DNA from: Hymenobacter sp. HSC-4F20 | GTDB lineage: Bacteria; Bacteroidota; Bacteroidia; Cytophagales; Hymenobacteraceae | Length of the DNA stretch: 64,000 nucleotides | Assembly: GCF_019599275.1 (NCBI RefSeq) | Contig: NZ_JAHZTD010000002.1 | Location: 124,001-188,000, forward strand | Direction of reading: 5' to 3' | The notes under the pieces: model-generated | What the model was told of the DNA's origin: nothing | The model's database searches: none | The model's input: the letters and a program-made list of their open reading frames with translations, nothing else | Part shown: positions 9,341 to 17,515 of the stretch, piece by piece | Layout: each line of letters starts with the position of its first letter | Numbering within the stretch: the first letter of the stretch is position 1 | Position numbers and translations under genes: made by a program

Positions 9341-11347
9341 ATGCTCCGCTTTTTTCGCTACCCCCTCCTCTATCTGCTACCGGCCCTGCTGTTTTCCCTG
9401 ACGGTGCAGGCCCAGCAACAAAGCGGCCTACCAAATGCCCAACGCAAGCTAACGGCCAAAGTTATCCGCAATGCCCGGGCGCGGACTGACGCTACCCCGG
9501 ATTTTCCGAATATCAACCGCCTGGCGTATTTCGAGGATAAAAAGGCCCTGCGGGAAATTCAGCGGGCCGAAAAGCGCAAGAATTGGAATGCCGCCCGCAA
9601 CCTGCTGGACGTGTACGTGAGTCGGTTTGGCATCGAGAACTTCTACAAGGATACGGGCCTGCTCTGGCGCCTGGGCCAGCTCTGGGAAAAAGCCGGCAAC
9701 GAGGAACGGGCCAAAGCGTACTACCGCCTCGCCCTCAAGCACCGCCGCCAGGACCTGAAAAAGGTGCAGCTCTACTACGACTCTCTGGAACAGAAGGCGG
9801 CCGAGTTGTACGTACCGCTGAAAACGTACTATGATATTGTAGAGTATCGCAAAAACATTGCCGCCTTCCGCCCCCCCAAGGGCGTGTACACCAGCATGGG
9901 CGACGCCATTAACTCCCAGGTGGAGGACTACGGCCCTACCCTGAACGCAGACGCGGACCTGCTCATCTTCTCCTCTAAGCGCAAAACGCGCGGTATCAAT
10001 AACATCGTAGACGAGGACTTGTACACGGCGCGGCGCGAAAATGGCCTCTGGACGGAAGCCGAGCCGCTGCCCAAGCCCATCAACTCGGCTTACAATGAGG
10101 GCTCCGCCTGCATCAGCAAGGATGGTAAAACCTTGTTCTTTGCCCGCTGCGAGTGCCCTACCTGCCACGGCAACTGCGACCTGTACGTGTCTTCGTTCAA
10201 GGACGGGCAGTGGACCACGCCCAAGAGCCTGGGGGCCGGCGTTAATTCCACGGCCTGGGACTCGCAGCCTACCCTTTCGCCCGGTGAGGATACCTTGTAC
10301 TTCGCCTCCGACCGGCTGGGCGGCTTCGGCCTCTCCGACATCTGGTACACCGTGAAGCAGAAAAACGGGCAGTGGGGCAAGGCCCAGAACATGGGCCCGG
10401 TGGTGAACACGCGCGAGAGTGAGGTCAGCCCCTTCTACCACCCGCTCTACCACGTGCTGTACTTCAGCTCGCGCGGGCAGCTGCTCAACTTCGGCGACTT
10501 CGACATCTATAAAACCTACCGGGTTCGGGGCCGCTGGCAGGAACCCATCAACATCGGGCCCCTCGTGAACGGCAAGGGCTCGGAGTACTATTTCACCATT
10601 GATTCCGACTCCAAGAGCTTGTACTACGCCCGCTCCGAGGAAAAGGAAATGAAGAACCTCGATTTGTTCTCGTTTCCCTTACCTATGGAGGCCCAACCCC
10701 TGGCTACCACCCACGTGGCGGGACTGTTGGTAGACTCCGTCAGCCAGAAACCGCTGAACGGCATCGTCAGCATCATCGACACGGACAACGGCATTGAGGT
10801 AGCCAGCAAGTACCTGCGCGATGATGGCTCGTTTGACTTCGACCTGATTGAGGGCTCGCACTACGTAATGCTGATTCAGAGCCCCGACTTTTTCAGCGTA
10901 GAGAAGAAGTTTGCCCTGCAGGGCGACACGGTGATGAAGCTGATGACCAACTCCATCGACTACAAGCTGCCGCTGATTTTCAAGAACATTGAGTTCGATC
11001 AGGACAAGGCCACCATCCGGGCCAGCATGCACCCCATTCTGGACCGGATTGCCGTGTTTCTGGTGGACCACCCCACGTTCCGGCTCAGCATCTCGGGCCA
11101 CACCGACAGCAAGGGCGACCCGGACTTTAACATGACCCTCTCGCAGGATCGGGCCGAGGCCATCCGCCGTTACATTGAGCAGAAGGGCAAGCTCAAGCCC
11201 AACCGCATCGAGAGCATGGGCTACGGCAGCACCCAGCCCCTGAAAAACGAGGTAACGGAGGAAGACGCCCGCACCAACCGCCGCGTAGAGTTCCGCCTGA
11301 TCAAGCCCGAGAACGAGCAGAAGGATGCCGGCGGAGGTGGGTGGTAA
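9341..11347 (+). CDS. PorE-like TPR/PD40 propeller/CRD/OmpA protein
   Basis: A 668-residue exported protein. Order of parts: signal peptide (MLRFFRYPLLYLLPALLF to VQAQ); two TPR-like helical hairpins (about residues 60-135, ending AKAYYRLALKHRRQ); a PD40 beta-propeller with repeated LIFSSKR, LYFASDR and LYFSSRG blades (about 195-440); a carboxypeptidase-regulatory-like beta domain (GLLVDSVSQKPLNGIVSI, about 465-530); and a C-terminal OmpA domain with ISGHTDSKGDPDFNMTLSQD that binds peptidoglycan. This order is that of PorE of the type IX secretion system, which anchors the machine to the cell wall. Unlike PorE of Porphyromonas I see no lipobox Cys. A Cys cluster (CECPTCHGNC) sits in a propeller loop. 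PorE or a paralogue is an inference from architecture. Confidence 0.8.
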   Translation: MLRFFRYPLLYLLPALLFSLTVQAQQQSGLPNAQRKLTAKVIRNARARTDATPDFPNINRLAYFEDKKALREIQRAEKRKNWNAARNLLDVYVSRFGIENFYKDTGLLWRLGQLWEKAGNEERAKAYYRLALKHRRQDLKKVQLYYDSLEQKAAELYVPLKTYYDIVEYRKNIAAFRPPKGVYTSMGDAINSQVEDYGPTLNADADLLIFSSKRKTRGINNIVDEDLYTARRENGLWTEAEPLPKPINSAYNEGSACISKDGKTLFFARCECPTCHGNCDLYVSSFKDGQWTTPKSLGAGVNSTAWDSQPTLSPGEDTLYFASDRLGGFGLSDIWYTVKQKNGQWGKAQNMGPVVNTRESEVSPFYHPLYHVLYFSSRGQLLNFGDFDIYKTYRVRGRWQEPINIGPLVNGKGSEYYFTIDSDSKSLYYARSEEKEMKNLDLFSFPLPMEAQPLATTHVAGLLVDSVSQKPLNGIVSIIDTDNGIEVASKYLRDDGSFDFDLIEGSHYVMLIQSPDFFSVEKKFALQGDTVMKLMTNSIDYKLPLIFKNIEFDQDKATIRASMHPILDRIAVFLVDHPTFRLSISGHTDSKGDPDFNMTLSQDRAEAIRRYIEQKGKLKPNRIESMGYGSTQPLKNEVTEEDARTNRRVEFRLIKPENEQKDAGGGGW

Positions 11348-11353
11348 TGTTAT

Positions 11354-11500
11354 GGCGAGGCGAAGCCTTCTTTCCTTCACGAAATACTACCCTTGAAATG
11401 TGACAAGCCCTTACCGCCGTGCTGGAAGTAAGGGCTTGTCTCGTTATCAGGCTAATCACAAAAGCGAAAAAGGAGTGCTTCGCTCCGCTCGCAATGACAC
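11354..11500. repeat. Intergenic hairpin repeat (copy 1; copy 2 at 44857-44925)
   Basis: The inner hairpin has arms GACAAGCCCTTAC (11402-11414) and GTAAGGGCTTGTC (11428-11440). About 65 bp around it (11385-11450) are nearly identical to 44857-44925, including the loop GTGCTGGAA. It lies between two convergent genes and may also act as a terminator. Confidence 0.75.
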
Positions 11501-11503
11501 TCC

Positions 11504-12019
11504 CTACCACTTCAGCGGCTGACTTTCCTCGCCCTCGCGGAAGAGCAGACTTTGCTTTTTACCGCGGGCGTCGAGGTTGACGATGTTCATCTGGTCCGGG
11601 AAAAGGTTCAGCAAGAGTTGGTGACGCAGGCTTACGCTCGTGGCGGAAGCCGGCAGCGGGGCCGTGAAGTACAGCCAGTAGGAGTCCGTTTCCTTCTGCA
11701 GGCCCACCAGCGTGAGCGGCAGCGCCTGCCCAGGACGGGCGCTGAATTGCACCGAGCGACGCAGCAGGTCCATCAGCAGCGGGTCGAGCTGAGGCCGGGG
11801 CAACTGGTCGGTGCGCACGGGGGTAGGCTTCCCAACGGACAGCCCCTTTTCCAAGTCGTCAATGAAGATTTTCAGGGCTATTTCCAGGCGCTGCTTCTCG
11901 GGGTTGAAGCGCACTTCCATAATGCTGGCGTGGTAGGCGTGCGCCCAGGCCAGCCCCTGCCCTGCTACGAGCAGGACAACGACCAGCAGAAAACGACGAA
12001 GGCAGTGAGAGGAAAGCAT
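11504..12019 (-). CDS. DUF6702 family exported protein
   Basis: A 171-residue protein with a signal peptide (MLSSHCLRRFLLVVVLLVAG, ending AWAH). The mature part starts HAYHASIMEVRFNPEKQRLE and continues LEIALKIFIDDLEKGLS. This HxYHxS start, the E-x-EIALKIFxDDLE strand and the C-terminal NLFPDQMNIVNLDARGKKQS are the pattern of DUF6702, a Bacteroidota family of unknown function thought to be periplasmic. The gene follows rseP on the same strand, but a terminator hairpin (12072-12101) lies between them, so it probably has its own promoter. No function is claimed. Confidence 0.75.
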   Translation of the reverse strand: MLSSHCLRRFLLVVVLLVAGQGLAWAHAYHASIMEVRFNPEKQRLEIALKIFIDDLEKGLSVGKPTPVRTDQLPRPQLDPLLMDLLRRSVQFSARPGQALPLTLVGLQKETDSYWLYFTAPLPASATSVSLRHQLLLNLFPDQMNIVNLDARGKKQSLLFREGEESQPLKW

Positions 12020-12071
12020 GGCAAAAAAGAGGATGACCGCACGGAAAGGTTGCAGACCAGAAGTACTATAA

Positions 12072-12101
12072 AAGCCGTGCCACCTCGCGGCAGCACGGCT
12101 T
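12072..12101 (-). terminator. Terminator hairpin after rseP
   Basis: Arms AAGCCGTGC (12072-12080) and GCACGGCTT (12093-12101), followed on the minus strand by a short T run. It lies 34 bp after the rseP stop. Confidence 0.7.
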
Positions 12102-12134
12102 CCCTGTAGCCTCGCTCCGGCCTGCGCCAGCGGT

Positions 12135-13466
12135 TTACTTACCGAAGGTTTTCAGCAGCGGGTTGATGATAAGCACGAACGCCATCAAACCCAGAATCAG
12201 CATCATACCTACTTTCTGGGCATTTTCCAGGAATTTATCGGAGGGCTTGCGGCCGGCTACCATCTCGTAGAGCAGGAACAGGACGTGGCCGCCATCGAGG
12301 GCGGGAATCGGCAGCAGGTTCATGAAGGCCAGCACCATCGAGAGCATTCCCGTGAGCGTCCAGAAGCGGAACCAATCCCACTTGCCGCCGTACTGCTGGG
12401 CAATTTCGATGGGGCCCCCGATTGATTTACGGAAAGAAGCCTCACCCCGGAAAATCTTGGCAAACGCTTTTATTTGCGTGGTTACTACCCCGAAGGCCTG
12501 CTTGGTACCTGCCGGCACCGACTCGAGCAGGCCGTATTGCCGGGTAGCGTACTGTAATAAGGACTTGGGCAGGAAGCCGATTTTGCCGTCCTCATCTACT
12601 GTCACGTTCAGCGTAACGGGCTGCTTGCCGCGCTCTACCTGCACGGGTACGGTTTTGCCGGCGTGGTCTTTCAGGGCTTTCTGCAGCTCCGGGAAAAAAT
12701 GAATGGGCTGGCCCGCCACGGTCAGAATCCGGTCGTTGGGCTGCAGGCCGGCTTTGGCGGCGGGGCTGCTGCCTACTACCTGGTCTACCACGAAGGGGTC
12801 GAGGGGTAGCACGAAGGCTGCTTGGCCTTCATCGGCCAGACGGTCCATGAAATTGGCTGGCACCGGAATGTCCACGATCTGCCCGGCCCGGTCGACGGTG
12901 TAGTAGGCGTTGGTGCCCAGTACCACTTCGGGGCTGTACACGTCGTTGAACTCCGTGAACGGCTGCCCGTTGATCTTCACAATTTTGTCGCCGGTGCGGA
13001 AGCCGATTTCTTTGCCTAGCTCGTTGGGCACTACGCCGTAGCGCACTTCGGACGCCGGCAGGTAGCTTTCGCCGTACTTGAAGGTGATGAGCGAGAAAAT
13101 GACAATGCCGGTAATGACGTTCATGATGATGCCGCCCAGCATCACAATCAGGCGCTGCCAGGCTGGCTTGGCCCGAAACTCGTTGGGCTGGGGCTCGGCC
13201 GCGAGGCTGTCGGCATCCTGGGTTTCGTCGATCATGCCGTGGATGGCCACGTAGCCGCCCAGCGGAAACCAGCCCAGGCCGTACTCCGTTTCGCCGATTT
13301 TCTTTTTAAAGAGGGCGAAGTTGAGTACTCCGGGCAGGGGAAACAGGAAGTCGAAGAAGATATAAAACTTATCGACCCGGATTTTGAAGTATTTGGCTGC
13401 TGCAAAGTGTCCGAACTCGTGCAAACCAACCAGAATGGAAAGGCCCAGCAGCATCTGCCCGGCCAT
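12135..13466 (-). CDS. rseP: RseP-type site-2 zinc metalloprotease
   Basis: A 443-residue inner-membrane protease that cleaves membrane-spanning segments, such as those of anti-sigma factors in the envelope stress pathway. The zinc site HEFGH is in the first membrane helix (about residues 16-20, GLHEFGHFAAAKYF). One or two PDZ domains lie in the periplasmic middle (PAAKAGLQPNDRILTVAGQP). The second metal-binding motif is LLPIPALDGGHVLF in a C-terminal helix. I place the start at the ATG at 13466, which has GGAAGGA just upstream; the longer frame starts with TTG at 13481. The gene follows dxr on the same strand, 168 bp apart, a pairing common in many bacteria. Confidence 0.92.
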   Translation of the reverse strand: MAGQMLLGLSILVGLHEFGHFAAAKYFKIRVDKFYIFFDFLFPLPGVLNFALFKKKIGETEYGLGWFPLGGYVAIHGMIDETQDADSLAAEPQPNEFRAKPAWQRLIVMLGGIIMNVITGIVIFSLITFKYGESYLPASEVRYGVVPNELGKEIGFRTGDKIVKINGQPFTEFNDVYSPEVVLGTNAYYTVDRAGQIVDIPVPANFMDRLADEGQAAFVLPLDPFVVDQVVGSSPAAKAGLQPNDRILTVAGQPIHFFPELQKALKDHAGKTVPVQVERGKQPVTLNVTVDEDGKIGFLPKSLLQYATRQYGLLESVPAGTKQAFGVVTTQIKAFAKIFRGEASFRKSIGGPIEIAQQYGGKWDWFRFWTLTGMLSMVLAFMNLLPIPALDGGHVLFLLYEMVAGRKPSDKFLENAQKVGMMLILGLMAFVLIINPLLKTFGK

Positions 13467-13634
13467 GATAAGTCCTTCCAAAGGGGGTAGGGGTATGTTA
13501 GGTGATTAGGTAATAAGCAAGCGTACTGGTAGGCCTGGCGCGGTAGCAGACATCCTGGCGTTCTTCCCGGCAATACCACGCCGAATACAAACAACGCACC
13601 GAAGGCGCCGCTAGTGCCCATTCCGGCCAGGGTG

Positions 13635-14810
13635 TCAGGCGCGGGCGCCCACCAGCTCCTGGGCAATGCGGCGCGTCTCGCGGTCCGTTTGCACGTAGTC
13701 GTCCAAGCTCGGGGCAGCAAGGTACGAAACCCGGGCGAGGCTGGTTTCTACCACCTCCGACATTTCCAGGAACCCGATTTCGTCGCGCAGGAAGGCGGCT
13801 ACGGCTACCTCATTGGCCGCATTGAGTACGCAGGGCGCGTTGCCCGCCCGCTGCATGGCCTCAAACGCCAGAGCCAAGTTGCGGAAGGTGCTAGTATCGG
13901 GCTGTTCAAAGGTGAGCTGGGGGTAGTCGAGGAAGCTGAAACGTGGGAACTGGCTGGGCAGGCGCTGCGGGTAGCCCAGGGCATACTGAATGGGCAGCTT
14001 CATATCGGGCAGACCCAGCTGGGCCTTCAGGGAGCCATCCTCGAACTGCACCAGGGAATGAATGATACTCTGAGGGTGTACCACCACCTCAATCTGGTCG
14101 TCGCGCAGACCAAACAGCCACTTGGCTTCAATCACCTCCAGGCCCTTGTTCATCAGCGAAGCCGAGTCGATGGTGATTTTGGCACCCATGTCCCAGTTGG
14201 GGTGCTTCAAGGCTTGAGCCTTGGTTACCAGGGCCAGCTGTTCGCGGGTGCGGCCCCGAAACGGTCCGCCCGAGGCCGTCAGGATTATCTTTTCAATGGG
14301 GTTCTGCTCTTCTCCCACCAAGCACTGAAAAATGGCCGAGTGCTCCGAGTCGACGGGGTAGAGCCCTACCCCGTGCTCTTTCACCAGCTCGGTAATCAGC
14401 TGCCCAGCTACTACCAGGGTTTCTTTGTTGGCCAGGGCAATGGTTTTGCCCGCCCTGATGGCGCGCACCGTGGGCAGCAGTCCGGCGTAGCCCACCATGG
14501 CCGTGAGCACCACGTCGGCATCGTCGCGGCCGGCTACATCGGCCAGGCCCGCCGCGCCGGCCAACACTTCGGTTTCGGGCTGGGTAGCCAAGGCGGCTTT
14601 TACGGCAGCGTACTTGGTTTCGTCGCCAATGACGACGGCGGCGGGCCGAAACTCGCGGGCCTGCTGCACCAGCAGTTCGGCATTGGCGTGGGCCGACAGC
14701 GCCGTGACAGTAAACCGGCCGGGCTGGCTGCGCACCACATCCAGGGCCTGGGTACCGATGGAGCCAGTGGAACCAAGAAGGGTAACGCGCTTGGGAAATT
14801 CAGAGGGCAT
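13635..14810 (-). CDS. dxr: 1-deoxy-D-xylulose-5-phosphate reductoisomerase
   Basis: Dxr (IspC) makes 2-C-methyl-D-erythritol 4-phosphate from DXP with NADPH, the first committed step of the MEP isoprenoid pathway. The 391-residue protein has the NADPH motif GSTGSIGTQALDV (residues 11-23), the metal and substrate site LYPVDSEHSAIFQC with KIILTASGGPFRG (about 155-185), and HPNWDMGAKITIDSASLMNK (about 205-225). The later signature ALGYPQRLP is present. Length matches the family. A -7 element TACTTTTG lies 27-34 bp upstream. It precedes rseP on the same strand and may share a transcript with it. Confidence 0.97.
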   Translation of the reverse strand: MPSEFPKRVTLLGSTGSIGTQALDVVRSQPGRFTVTALSAHANAELLVQQAREFRPAAVVIGDETKYAAVKAALATQPETEVLAGAAGLADVAGRDDADVVLTAMVGYAGLLPTVRAIRAGKTIALANKETLVVAGQLITELVKEHGVGLYPVDSEHSAIFQCLVGEEQNPIEKIILTASGGPFRGRTREQLALVTKAQALKHPNWDMGAKITIDSASLMNKGLEVIEAKWLFGLRDDQIEVVVHPQSIIHSLVQFEDGSLKAQLGLPDMKLPIQYALGYPQRLPSQFPRFSFLDYPQLTFEQPDTSTFRNLALAFEAMQRAGNAPCVLNAANEVAVAAFLRDEIGFLEMSEVVETSLARVSYLAAPSLDDYVQTDRETRRIAQELVGARA

Positions 14811-14836
14811 AGAGAAATGGTGTGGGCAGGTAGCTA

Positions 14837-14844
14837 CAAAAGTA
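14837..14844 (-). promoter_or_regulatory. -7 element TACTTTTG upstream of dxr
   Basis: On the minus strand TACTTTTG (14844 to 14837) fits TAnnTTTG. It is spaced so that transcription would start about 20 bp before the dxr ATG. No -33 TTG is visible at the right distance. Confidence 0.5.
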
Positions 14845-14894
14845 GCGCGAACTTCCCGTTTGGCTTACGGGCACGCTGCGCCAGGCAGCGGACC

Positions 14895-15383
14895 TTAGCT
14901 TTGCGCTTCGTGCACCTGAAACAGCACCCGGCGCCCAGAGTACTCGGCACTCATTTCCTCGTCTACTTCCGGGGTAGTTGGGGCAGCTTCCTGCGGCTTC
15001 TGCGCTGCCGGGTCGGGGCGCTCCAGGCCCATATTGCGCAGCTCCTCGTCGGTAAACTGCTCGTAAAAGTCCTCGTCCAGCTCGTCCTCATACACGGTAG
15101 CCGTCGACTGGTAGTCGAGGCCAACGGCTTGTCCTTCCAGGAAAAACCGGCCACTACCGCTCATGCTGAAATCACCGGCGCTGGGCAGGTCCAGCTGCTC
15201 TGTCAGATAGTGCTCCAGGCCATAGGGAAAGTCATTGGTTTCGCTGTACTGGCTTTCCAGCTCTTGGTTATCCACACTGGTGTACACAAACGATTCGTCG
15301 CCGCCGCAGTCCCAGCGGACGGTTACGGTGTGGCCGGCCTGGAGTAGCTGCACGAGGTGGGCTTTAGTCTGGGGTTGGTTCAT
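14895..15383 (-). CDS. Acidic hypothetical protein
   Basis: A 162-residue protein that I do not recognise. The N-terminal two thirds look folded (KAHLVQLLQAGHTVTVRWDC, then DFPYGLEHYLTEQLDLP). The rest is strongly acidic (EDELDEDFYEQFTDEELRN) and then Pro/Ala-rich (PAAQKPQEAAPTTPEVDEE). No signal peptide or membrane segment is seen, so it is likely cytosolic. Its start overlaps the end of the upstream DUF6915 gene by 20 bp, so the two are probably translated from one message and may act together. Coding bias looks like that of its neighbours. Confidence 0.65.
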   Translation of the reverse strand: MNQPQTKAHLVQLLQAGHTVTVRWDCGGDESFVYTSVDNQELESQYSETNDFPYGLEHYLTEQLDLPSAGDFSMSGSGRFFLEGQAVGLDYQSTATVYEDELDEDFYEQFTDEELRNMGLERPDPAAQKPQEAAPTTPEVDEEMSAEYSGRRVLFQVHEAQS

Positions 15384-15987
15384 GTGCGGGAGCGTGTTGG
15401 CGCAGCCAGGCCAGCTCTTTAGGGTCGGGCCGGTACTGCCAGGGGTAAGAAAAGGGGAAAGACTGCAGGCTATCGGCTACTGCTGGCGCAGGGTGCAACT
15501 GACGCGCCAGCTCTTCGGCAGCGGCCAGGCCCAGCAGTTGCTCGGCCAGGTACACCCCAAAGGTGCTGGTAGTAAGCAAAAGGGCCGAGCGCAGGCCCGT
15601 GCGCAGGTAGGGCCGCAGCACAAAGGCGCGCAGCTCCGGCTGGGCGGCGGGCAGCAACTCATCGGGCGTGGGCGCCAGCGGAGCCAGGGTAGCATCGGCG
15701 TGGCGGAGCCACTCGCAGAGGGTGGGCACGCGGCCCAGCAGGTCTTCCTTGCAGTGCTCGGCAGCTACATCGCGCACCAGCACCGTGCGGCCCGCCGAGT
15801 TCAGCACAAAGTCGCCGAGCAGCTCCGTAGCCCACTCAATACCCAGGGTATGGTGCAGTAGCAAGCGGTGCCGGATGTGGAAGTAGAATAGCTTGCTGCT
15901 ATCCATGAACCGGTGCACGGCCACGTAATCGGTTGGCTCGCCGCCAAATTTGCGTTGGGAAAGCAGGCAGTGCTTCCAGATGTCCAT
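15364..15987 (-). CDS. DUF6915-domain protein
   Basis: A 207-residue protein. Residues about 1-95 match my knowledge of DUF6915: an FGGEPTDYVAVHRFMDSSK opening, then RHRLLLHHTLGIEWATELLG, VLNSAGRTVLVRDVAAEHC and VPTLCEWL. The several His and the Glu in the helix bundle could bind metal, but no catalytic role is established for the family, which I recall from both phage and bacterial genomes. The C-terminal half (LRAFVLRPYLRTGLRSALLL to the end) is an extra helical region I cannot assign. The gene overlaps the start of the next one by 20 bp. Confidence 0.65.
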   Translation of the reverse strand: MDIWKHCLLSQRKFGGEPTDYVAVHRFMDSSKLFYFHIRHRLLLHHTLGIEWATELLGDFVLNSAGRTVLVRDVAAEHCKEDLLGRVPTLCEWLRHADATLAPLAPTPDELLPAAQPELRAFVLRPYLRTGLRSALLLTTSTFGVYLAEQLLGLAAAEELARQLHPAPAVADSLQSFPFSYPWQYRPDPKELAWLRQHAPAHEPTPD

Positions 15988-16084
15988 AAAATAAGTAGCA
16001 AGCTGATAAGTGGCGGCTTTGGGGAAGCTCCGCGGCTAATAAGTTGATGCGCATCCGTGCGTGCAGCAGTGCTGAAATAGCCAA

Positions 16085-16531
16085 TTAGTCCACGCTTTCT
16101 ATGCGCAGGGGCTTGCCATTAAACACGACCTGCTCGCCGGCCTGCCGGCCGCTGAGCGTTACCGCTACTGGCGCCGCGGCCGATACTGCAAAGCACTCCT
16201 GCCCGTCCAGCGTGAGTTTGCCGGCGCTAATGCTGATGTAGAACCGGCCCATACTCGTGCGTACCAAAGCGCCGGGCCGTACCGTGTCGCAGGCAGCATG
16301 GGGGTTGATGCGCTGCAGCTCGCCCAGCAGCTGGCGGGCCTGCTGGAGCTGCACGGCATTTCGGTCCCGCTCGTTCTGGGCCATGGCGCGGCCGGTTTCG
16401 TACTTGTCGCCGGCGCTGCTCTTGGTTTCGGAGTTGGCCGATTCCTGGGCGGCAGTAATGGCAGCCTGGCAGGCTTCAATGCGCTCCTGCACGTAGGCGA
16501 GACAGAGGGCGTGGAGGTGGGATTTACTCAT
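16085..16531 (-). CDS. GreA-like protein (often mislabelled 3-oxoacyl-ACP synthase)
   Basis: A 148-residue protein with an N-terminal coiled-coil hairpin (IEACQAAITAAQESANSETK, then SSAGDKYETGRAMAQNERDR) and a C-terminal beta domain (SMGRFYISISAGKLTLDG, GRQAGEQVVFNGKPLRIESV). It is the layout of transcript cleavage factors GreA/GreB, and the ESANSETKSSAGDKYETGRA stretch is the hallmark of a Bacteroidota family that databases often call 3-oxoacyl-ACP synthase. Nothing in it resembles a ketoacyl synthase. It may bind the secondary channel of RNA polymerase, but that is inferred from fold only. A single gene, about 100 bp from its neighbours on each side. Confidence 0.75.
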   Translation of the reverse strand: MSKSHLHALCLAYVQERIEACQAAITAAQESANSETKSSAGDKYETGRAMAQNERDRNAVQLQQARQLLGELQRINPHAACDTVRPGALVRTSMGRFYISISAGKLTLDGQECFAVSAAAPVAVTLSGRQAGEQVVFNGKPLRIESVD

Positions 16532-16631
16532 TAGCTGGTTTGGGCCTGCTAGATAGGCAGAAGAAAGGCAGTACAGAAAATATACACGAGCGTCCTGTCG
16601 AACTTGTTAGGATCTGCCGCTCTGTTCTTCC

Positions 16632-17480
16632 CTATTTTATCTCCACGTTTACTACTACCGGAAAGTGGTCGGAGGGGTAGAGGCCGCGCATAGAATCGGT
16701 CAGGACGGCATAGTTAAGTACAGTGAATTGCTTGCTCAGGAAGATGTAGTCAATACGATCCGTCAGGGGGGCGTCGAGCTTGAAGCCGGTGAAGGTGCCC
16801 ACGGGGCCGTAGGGTGGTTGCTTGGTGGTGCGGTAGGCGTCGTTGAGCACAGCTTGCATGGTCTGGATCTGCTCGGTATCGGGCGTGGAGTTGAAGTCGC
16901 CGACGCAGATGACGGGCGTGTTTTTCGCAATTTCCCGAATCTTCTGCACCATCAGCCGGCCCGATTGACGGCGGGCCTCCACACCCTCGTGGTCGAAGTG
17001 GACGCTAAAAAAGAAAAACTCCTGGCTAGTCTTCAGTTCCTTGAATTTAGCCCAGGAACAGATACGGTTGCAGCACCTGGCATCCCACCCCTTCGAGGGA
17101 ACATCCGGCGTCTGGCTCAACCAGAAGTCACCGGTTTGCAGGAGTTGGAGGCGGCTTTTCCTGTAGAAGATGGCCGAATGCTCGCCCGCTTCCTTGCCAT
17201 CGTCGCGGCCGTGGCCCACGAAGGCGTATTCCGGTAGCTCCGCTACATCTGCCAGCTGGCCGCGGAAGCCTTCCTGGGTACCAAACACATCAAAGCTGTG
17301 GTAGCGCACCAGGCTTTTCACCATTTCCCGGCGGTTAGGCCAGGCATTCACTCCGTCGCTGGCTACGTTCAGGCGCAGGTTGTAGGTAGCAACGCGCAGT
17401 GGGGGCAGCCCCGCTTGTTGAGCGTAGGCTTCACTCGCCCATAACAGGGCATGTAGCAGCAGGCAGACAAGAAAGCGCAT
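16632..17480 (-). CDS. Exported endonuclease/exonuclease/phosphatase (EEP) family hydrolase
   Basis: A 282-residue protein with a signal peptide (MRFLVCLLLHALLWASEAYA). It has the EEP fold motifs: LRVATYNLRL (first Asn), DVFGTQEG (catalytic Glu), HSAIFYRKSRL, FSVHFDHEGVEAR (HxD replaced by HFDH), ICVGDFNSTPDT (GDFN), TDRIDYIFLS, and SDHFPVVV (the final Asp-His). The family cleaves phosphodiester or phosphomonoester bonds with Mg2+ in nucleic acids, phosphoinositides or sphingomyelin. The exported form found in Bacteroidota is usually of unknown substrate. All key residues are present, so it should be active. Confidence 0.88.
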   Translation of the reverse strand: MRFLVCLLLHALLWASEAYAQQAGLPPLRVATYNLRLNVASDGVNAWPNRREMVKSLVRYHSFDVFGTQEGFRGQLADVAELPEYAFVGHGRDDGKEAGEHSAIFYRKSRLQLLQTGDFWLSQTPDVPSKGWDARCCNRICSWAKFKELKTSQEFFFFSVHFDHEGVEARRQSGRLMVQKIREIAKNTPVICVGDFNSTPDTEQIQTMQAVLNDAYRTTKQPPYGPVGTFTGFKLDAPLTDRIDYIFLSKQFTVLNYAVLTDSMRGLYPSDHFPVVVNVEIK

Positions 17481-17515
17481 AACCTAGCGGGGTAAGGATG
17501 GCATCAAATTACACT

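Noticed and set aside
15268..15276. Perfect DnaA box TTATCCACA
   Set aside because: Lone site inside a coding region, no cluster or AT-rich stretch nearby; probably chance.
13614..15347. 577-codon open frame on the plus strand
   Set aside because: Antisense to dxr and to the acidic gene, both with clear protein evidence; GC-rich DNA gives long shadow frames.
16085..16531. 3-oxoacyl-ACP synthase
   Set aside because: The database label often attached to this family; the sequence has a GreA-like coiled coil and no ketoacyl synthase motif.
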